Shown here in pieces: positions 5,992 through 11,057 of a DNA stretch of 11,057 bases. The DNA is from CANKHA01 sp034668785. Its GTDB lineage: Bacteria; Pseudomonadota; Alphaproteobacteria; Rhizobiales; Xanthobacteraceae. Location: the NCBI GenBank assembly GCA_034668785.1, contig JAXDOS010000044.1, forward strand, positions 1 to 11,057, read 5' to 3'. Numbering within the stretch: position 1 is the stretch's first letter; each line of letters begins with the position of its first letter. The position numbers were made by a program, and so were the translations under genes. Under the pieces are notes generated by a model. That model was not told the DNA's origin. It saw only the letters and a list, made by a program, of their open reading frames with translations, and searched no databases.

Positions 5992-6420
5992 ATGGCGAAG
6001 AAAATCACTGGCTATTTGAAGCTACAAGTTCCGGCAGGCGCGGCGAATCCGTCGCCGCCGATCGGCCCTGCGCTCGGCCAGCGCGGGTTGAATATCATGG
6101 AATTCTGCAAGGCGTTCAACGCGCAGACTCAGCAGTTGGAGAAGGGCGCGCCGATCCCCGTGGTGATCACGGTCTATGCGGATCGCTCCTTCACCTTCGA
6201 AATGAAGACGCCTCCGGTGTCGCACTTCCTGAAGAAGGCAGCCGGCATTCAGAGCGGCTCGAAGACCCCCGGTCGCGACAAGGCCGGCAAGGTGAGCAAG
6301 GCGCAGGTGAAGGAAATCGCCCAAAAGAAAATGAAAGACTTGAATTGCGAGACCATCGAGTCGGCGATGAAGATGGTTGAAGGTTCCGCCCGCTCGATGG
6401 GCCTCGAGGTGGGGGAGTAA
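5992..6420 (+). CDS. rplK: 50S ribosomal protein L11
   Basis: A 142-residue L11, full length. The N-terminal domain has ITGYLKLQVPAGAANPSPP (5-23) with the conserved PPIGPALGQRGLNIMEFCK (22-40), the proline-rich region that contacts RelA and release factors; the C-terminal RNA-binding domain (about 73-142) holds GSKTPGRDKAGKVS and a helix-rich end that binds the GTPase-centre rRNA. The start is the ATG at 5992 because GGAGG (5980-5984) lies 7 bases upstream and because the protein then begins MAKK like its homologues; the frame is open 26 codons further but that part overlaps the L1-type leader. rplA begins 4 bases after its stop, so translation is probably coupled. Confidence 0.97.
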   Translation: MAKKITGYLKLQVPAGAANPSPPIGPALGQRGLNIMEFCKAFNAQTQQLEKGAPIPVVITVYADRSFTFEMKTPPVSHFLKKAAGIQSGSKTPGRDKAGKVSKAQVKEIAQKKMKDLNCETIESAMKMVEGSARSMGLEVGE

Positions 6421-6424
6421 GGTC

Positions 6425-7126
6425 ATGACACAACACGGAAAACGTATGATCAAGGCTCGCGACGGCGTCGATCGCGCCAAGCTTTATTCCCTCGACGAGG
6501 CGGTGAAGCTCATCAAAGCGCGCGCCACAGCGAAATTCGACGAAACTATCGAAGTCGCGATGAATCTCGGCGTCGATCCCCGCCATGCCGATCAGATGGT
6601 CCGTGGCGTCGTCAATTTACCGAATGGTTCGGGGCGCACCGTGCGCGTCGGCGTTTTCGCCCGCGGCGCCAAGGCGGAAGAAGCCAAGGCGGCCGGCGCC
6701 GACGTCGTCGGGGCGGAAGACCTGGTGGAGAAGGTCCAAGGCGGCGATATCAACTTCGACCGCTGCATTGCCACGCCGGATATGATGCCGCTGGTCGGAC
6801 GCCTGGGTAAGGTCCTCGGCCCGCGCGGCATGATGCCCAATCCCAAAGTTGGCACCGTGACCATGGACATTACCAATGCCGTCAAGGGCGCCAAGGGCGG
6901 CTCGGTCGAGTTCCGGGTGGAGAAGGCCGGGATCGTCCAGGCGGGAATCGGCAAGGCTTCGTTCCCCGAGAATAAGCTCGTCGAAAACATCAAGGCTTTC
7001 GCCGACGCGGTGAACAAGGCGAAGCCCGCCGGAGCCAAGGGCCACTACATCAACCGTGTCGCCATTTCGTCGACCATGGGACCGGGGGTCAAAGTGGAAC
7101 CGGCGTCGCTGTTTGGCACGTCCTGA
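6425..7126 (+). CDS. rplA: 50S ribosomal protein L1
   Basis: A 233-residue L1, the protein of the mobile L1 stalk at the E site and the likely translational repressor of the rplK-rplA mRNA. Features: N-terminal KRMIKARDGVDRAKLYSLDE (6-25), first half of domain I with DPRHADQMVRGVVNLPNG (51-68), domain II around 75-150 with GKVLGPRGMMPNPKVGTVT (128-146, the L1 signature), and the return to domain I with GHYINRVAISSTMGPGVKV (206-224). The ATG at 6425 was chosen because GGGGGAG lies in the end of rplK just upstream; the frame is open 16 codons further, inside rplK, without family similarity. Only 4 bases separate it from rplK. A long non-coding leader to rplJ follows, with no strong terminator. 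Confidence 0.97.
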   Translation: MTQHGKRMIKARDGVDRAKLYSLDEAVKLIKARATAKFDETIEVAMNLGVDPRHADQMVRGVVNLPNGSGRTVRVGVFARGAKAEEAKAAGADVVGAEDLVEKVQGGDINFDRCIATPDMMPLVGRLGKVLGPRGMMPNPKVGTVTMDITNAVKGAKGGSVEFRVEKAGIVQAGIGKASFPENKLVENIKAFADAVNKAKPAGAKGHYINRVAISSTMGPGVKVEPASLFGTS

Positions 7127-7201
7127 TTCGCCAGTCCGGAGTTGGCTGGACATCGCTAAGTCGTTTGTCGCAAAAAAGTTGTCAGGAAAAGCTTTAAGGG
7201 C

Positions 7202-7230
7202 TTGGCAACCCCTGCAGAACGGCCTAAATA
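7202..7230 (+). promoter_or_regulatory. Candidate promoter for rplJ-rplL(-rpoB)
   Basis: TTGGCA (7202-7207, five of six matches to the -35) and TAAATA (7225-7230, only three of six matches to the -10) are separated by 17 bases. The position, 75 bases after the rplA stop and about 400 before rplJ, agrees with the separate L10-operon promoter known in E. coli. The weak -10 keeps confidence moderate; alphaproteobacterial -10 elements are often poorly conserved. Confidence 0.42.
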
Positions 7231-7238
7231 ACAGCGAG

Positions 7239-7270
7239 GGCGTGCCGGCCCAGTTTGTCGGCGCGCCTTT
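7239..7270 (+). terminator. Possible weak terminator or attenuator at the start of the rplJ leader
   Basis: GGCGTGCCG (7239-7247) pairs with CGGCGCGCC (7259-7267) over 9 bp, with one G-U pair and an 11-base loop, followed by TTTAT. The T-run is short, so termination would be partial. It could separate rplKA from rplJL transcription or lie just after the candidate rplJ start site. Confidence 0.42.
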
Positions 7271-7583
7271 ATGCGTCTCTCAAAAATGATGGGGTCCGAT
7301 CACTCTTGGAACATATCCTCCGGGATTTTCTAAGGGAGACAGAACTTTAGCCGTTTCTGAAGTCGCGTAGCCGTCCGGAGTCATCCGGCTGGCAGTCCTG
7401 TCCGAGACTGCGGGTGCCTGACTTTCAGGCTTAATTTCCTGCACAGACGGGTGAGACCGATCTGGCGCGTCCTCATTGGGCGGGCTTACCGGTTCGAACC
7501 TCGAACGGAGCCGCCGCGGGAAACCGCAGGCGGGAGCAGGGCACCTAAGCGTCGTCCTGCTTAGTTGGACGGCAAGTGCAACC

Positions 7584-7614
7584 GGCGGCTTCCGTCTCAG
7601 TGACGATAGCCGCC
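7584..7614 (+). promoter_or_regulatory. Hairpin next to the rplJ ribosome-binding site
   Basis: GGCGGC (7584-7589) pairs with GCCGCC (7609-7614), 4 bases before the ribosome-binding site GGAAAGAG (7619-7626). CCGG at 7582-7585 could instead pair with CCGG at 7617-7620 and bury the first two bases of that site. Two exclusive pairings next to the start could act as a translational switch for L10 feedback; this is inference from the sequence. Confidence 0.42.
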
Positions 7615-7632
7615 AACCGGAAAGAGCTTGCT

Positions 7633-8151
7633 GTGGATCGAGCGGCAAAAAAAGAGCACATCGCAACGCTCAACGAGGTCTTCAAGACCACCAACGTCGT
7701 TGTCGTGGCTCACTATTCCGGCCTCACCGTTGCCCAAATGCAGAACCTGCGCAAGCAGATGAAGCAAGTGGGCGCCACGCTGAAGGTCGCGAAAAACCGT
7801 CTCGCCAAGATTGCTCTTGAGGGCACGGACGTTGCCTCCATCGGCTCCCTGCTACAGGGACCGACCGTGATCGCGTTTTCCAACGATCCGGTGGCAGCGC
7901 CCAAGGTCGCCGTCGACTTCGCCAAGGGACACGAGAAATTCGTCATCCTAGGCGGATCGATGGGCAAGACCGCCCTGAACCCGGACGGCATCAAGGCTCT
8001 GGCCGCGCTGCCGTCGCTCGATGAACTCCGGGCGAAAATCGTCGGCCTCATTCAGGCGCCGGCGACCAAGATCGCCCAAGTGCTCATCGCTCCGGCGACG
8101 AAAGTCGCTCGCGTGGTTCAAGCCTATGCCGCAAAGAGCGACGCGGCGTGA
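7633..8151 (+). CDS. rplJ: 50S ribosomal protein L10
   Basis: A 172-residue L10, the base of the L7/L12 stalk. The globular RNA-binding domain (about 1-105) has the conserved HYSGLTVAQMQNLRKQMK and LKVAKNRLAK segments; the C-terminal helix (about 135-165, LIQAPATKIAQVLIAPATK) carries the hydrophobic repeats that hold L7/L12 dimers. I chose GTG at 7633 because GGAAAGAG lies 6-8 bases upstream and the protein then begins (M)DRAAKKEHI as in homologues, at the usual length. In-frame GTG codons at 7576 and 7600 would add 11-19 residues inside the regulatory hairpin and are unlikely. A GTG start beside a hairpin fits tight control. rplL follows after 48 bases. Confidence 0.94.
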   Translation: MDRAAKKEHIATLNEVFKTTNVVVVAHYSGLTVAQMQNLRKQMKQVGATLKVAKNRLAKIALEGTDVASIGSLLQGPTVIAFSNDPVAAPKVAVDFAKGHEKFVILGGSMGKTALNPDGIKALAALPSLDELRAKIVGLIQAPATKIAQVLIAPATKVARVVQAYAAKSDAA

Positions 8152-8199
8152 GACCGTTCACAATCTAGATTGGTTCGAACCCATAAGGAACTGAGTAAA

Positions 8200-8571
8200 A
8201 TGGCTAATCTGCAAAAGATCGTCGATGATTTGTCTGGCCTTACGGTGCTGGAGGCGTCCGAACTGGCGAAGCTGCTGGAGGACAAGTGGGGCGTGACTGC
8301 CGCCGCTGCGGTGGTTGCCGCCGCCGGACCGGCTGCCGCTGCCGCTCCCGCCGAAGAGAAGACCGAATTCACGGTCGTCCTTGCCGCCGCCGGCGACAAG
8401 AAGATCGAGGTCATCAAGGAAGTCCGCGCCATCACGGGCCTCGGCCTCAAGGAGGCCAAGGATCTGGTCGAAGGCGCGCCGAAGCCTGTCAAGGAAGGCG
8501 TCAACAAGGACGAAGCTGCCAAGATCAAGGCCACCTTGGAAAAGGTGGGAGCCAAGGTCGAGCTTAAGTAA
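8200..8571 (+). CDS. rplL: 50S ribosomal protein L7/L12
   Basis: A 123-residue L7/L12. The N-terminal dimerisation helices (1-33, LQKIVDDLSGLTVLEASELA) bind L10; an Ala-rich flexible hinge lies at about 34-51; the C-terminal domain (about 54-123) has EFTVVLAAAGDKKIEVIKEV and RAITGLGLKEAKDLVEGAPK, the surface that recruits and activates translational GTPases. The start is the ATG at 8200 with AAGGA at 8185-8189; the frame extends 10 codons upstream without family similarity. The protein is needed in four to six copies per ribosome, so it must be made in excess over L10 and over RpoB, which agrees with the strong hairpin after its stop. Confidence 0.97.
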   Translation: MANLQKIVDDLSGLTVLEASELAKLLEDKWGVTAAAAVVAAAGPAAAAAPAEEKTEFTVVLAAAGDKKIEVIKEVRAITGLGLKEAKDLVEGAPKPVKEGVNKDEAAKIKATLEKVGAKVELK

Positions 8572-8591
8572 CAGTTCAAACTGTTGTGATT

Positions 8592-8610
8592 CCGGGGCTT
8601 CTCGCCCCGG
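8592..8610 (+). terminator. Attenuator-like hairpin after rplL
   Basis: CCGGGGC (8592-8598) pairs with GCCCCGG (8604-8610) around loop TTCTC, 20 bases after the rplL stop. No T-run follows, so it is not a standard terminator. E. coli has a partial attenuator and an RNase III site between rplL and rpoB that lower RNA polymerase output relative to the stalk proteins; this hairpin is in a comparable place. It may also protect the rplL mRNA 3' end. Confidence 0.52.
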
Positions 8611-8730
8611 GATCGCCACGATCGCCCCTCAAGGGTCCTGCTGCGTAGTTCAGTCGAGCTTCGCGGACCACCAGGCACCCATTTAGGCAGCGAGCGCCGC
8701 GCAATTCGGATCCCCGAAGTGCGCTTGCCC

Positions 8731-8756
8731 TGATGTCGGAGGCCGCTCCGACATCA
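8731..8756 (+). promoter_or_regulatory. Perfect long hairpin upstream of rpoB
   Basis: TGATGTCGGA (8731-8740) pairs perfectly with TCCGACATCA (8747-8756); one further G-C pair inside leaves a four-base loop GCCG, so the stem is 11 bp. It is followed by AAAAGGG, not a T-run, and lies 65 bases before the rpoB start. Likely an RNA processing site or stability element in the rplL-rpoB intergenic RNA; a DNA-binding site is also possible because the repeat is a perfect dyad. Confidence 0.5.
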
Positions 8757-8821
8757 AAAGGGTCCCCGAGGTTCCGGCACATGCCGTAGCCGATACGGTT
8801 TCGGCGAAGCGAGAGGCCACG

Positions 8822-11057
<2,236 letters not shown>

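Larger units (their letters stand above)
7237..7632 (+). ncRNA. Probable L10-type leader of rplJ-rplL
   Basis: The roughly 400 bases before rplJ hold no gene but much potential structure: a 9-bp hairpin at 7239-7267, AGCCG/CGGCT around 7372-7394, CCTGA/TCAGG within 7410-7430, GCAGG/CCTGC pairing around 7537-7560, and the stem beside the ribosome-binding site at 7584-7614. In many bacteria L10, as the L10(L7/L12)4 complex, binds such a leader and represses its own translation. That function here is inferred from position and length; I cannot confirm the kink-turn or the exact L10 contact site by eye. The segment GCACAGACGGGTGAGACC (about 7441-7458) is unusually purine-rich and unpaired in my reading, and may be a protein-binding part. 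Confidence 0.5.

Noticed and set aside
5358..6008. A 216-codon minus-strand frame opposite nusG
   Set aside because: It is antisense to the full length of nusG and the L1-type leader; it has no independent support.

Overview
The window is chromosomal DNA from an alphaproteobacterium, most likely a member of the Hyphomicrobiales (Bradyrhizobium-like or a relative). This is an inference from the high GC content, the style of the ribosomal and RNA polymerase proteins, the order tRNA-Tyr, tRNA-Gly, tRNA-Trp, secE, nusG, rplK, rplA, rplJ, rplL, rpoB, and exported Pro/Tyr-rich proteins of a kind familiar from that order.

Left part (1-611): the end of a probable integrated element. The N-terminal 87 codons of a tyrosine-recombinase integrase run off the left edge on the minus strand. 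About 130 bases upstream of its start lies the 5' half of a tRNA-Thr(UGU) gene in the same orientation, and its match to a tRNA stops inside the 3' strand of the anticodon stem. This looks like an attachment junction in the anticodon arm, or a decayed one. A strong UUCG-loop terminator closes the next unit.

Middle (612-4442): a metabolite:H+ symporter of the major facilitator superfamily on the minus strand, with an unusual insert of about 100 residues between TM9 and TM10. After a divergent intergenic region come two small exported proteins of unknown role on the plus strand, the second with a pair of CxxC motifs. A terminator lies between these and the convergent rlmB gene (23S rRNA 2'-O-methyltransferase) on the minus strand.

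Right part (4443-11057): the information-processing cluster. Three tRNA genes with encoded CCA ends (Tyr, Gly, Trp) lead into secE-nusG, rplK-rplA, rplJ-rplL and the first 745 codons of rpoB, all on the plus strand. No tuf gene lies between the tRNAs. The non-coding gaps carry recognisable RNA structure: a mimic of the 23S rRNA L1-binding site in front of rplK, a leader of about 400 bases in front of rplJ with a possible promoter of its own, a hairpin beside the rplJ ribosome-binding site, and two perfect hairpins between rplL and rpoB. These are the places where L1 and L10-L7/L12 feedback and the balance between stalk proteins and RNA polymerase would act.

I see no clearly new defence or metabolic system. 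The most informative features are the tRNA-Thr/integrase junction, the transporter insert, and the exported CxxC protein. Both the integrase and rpoB are cut by the window edges.
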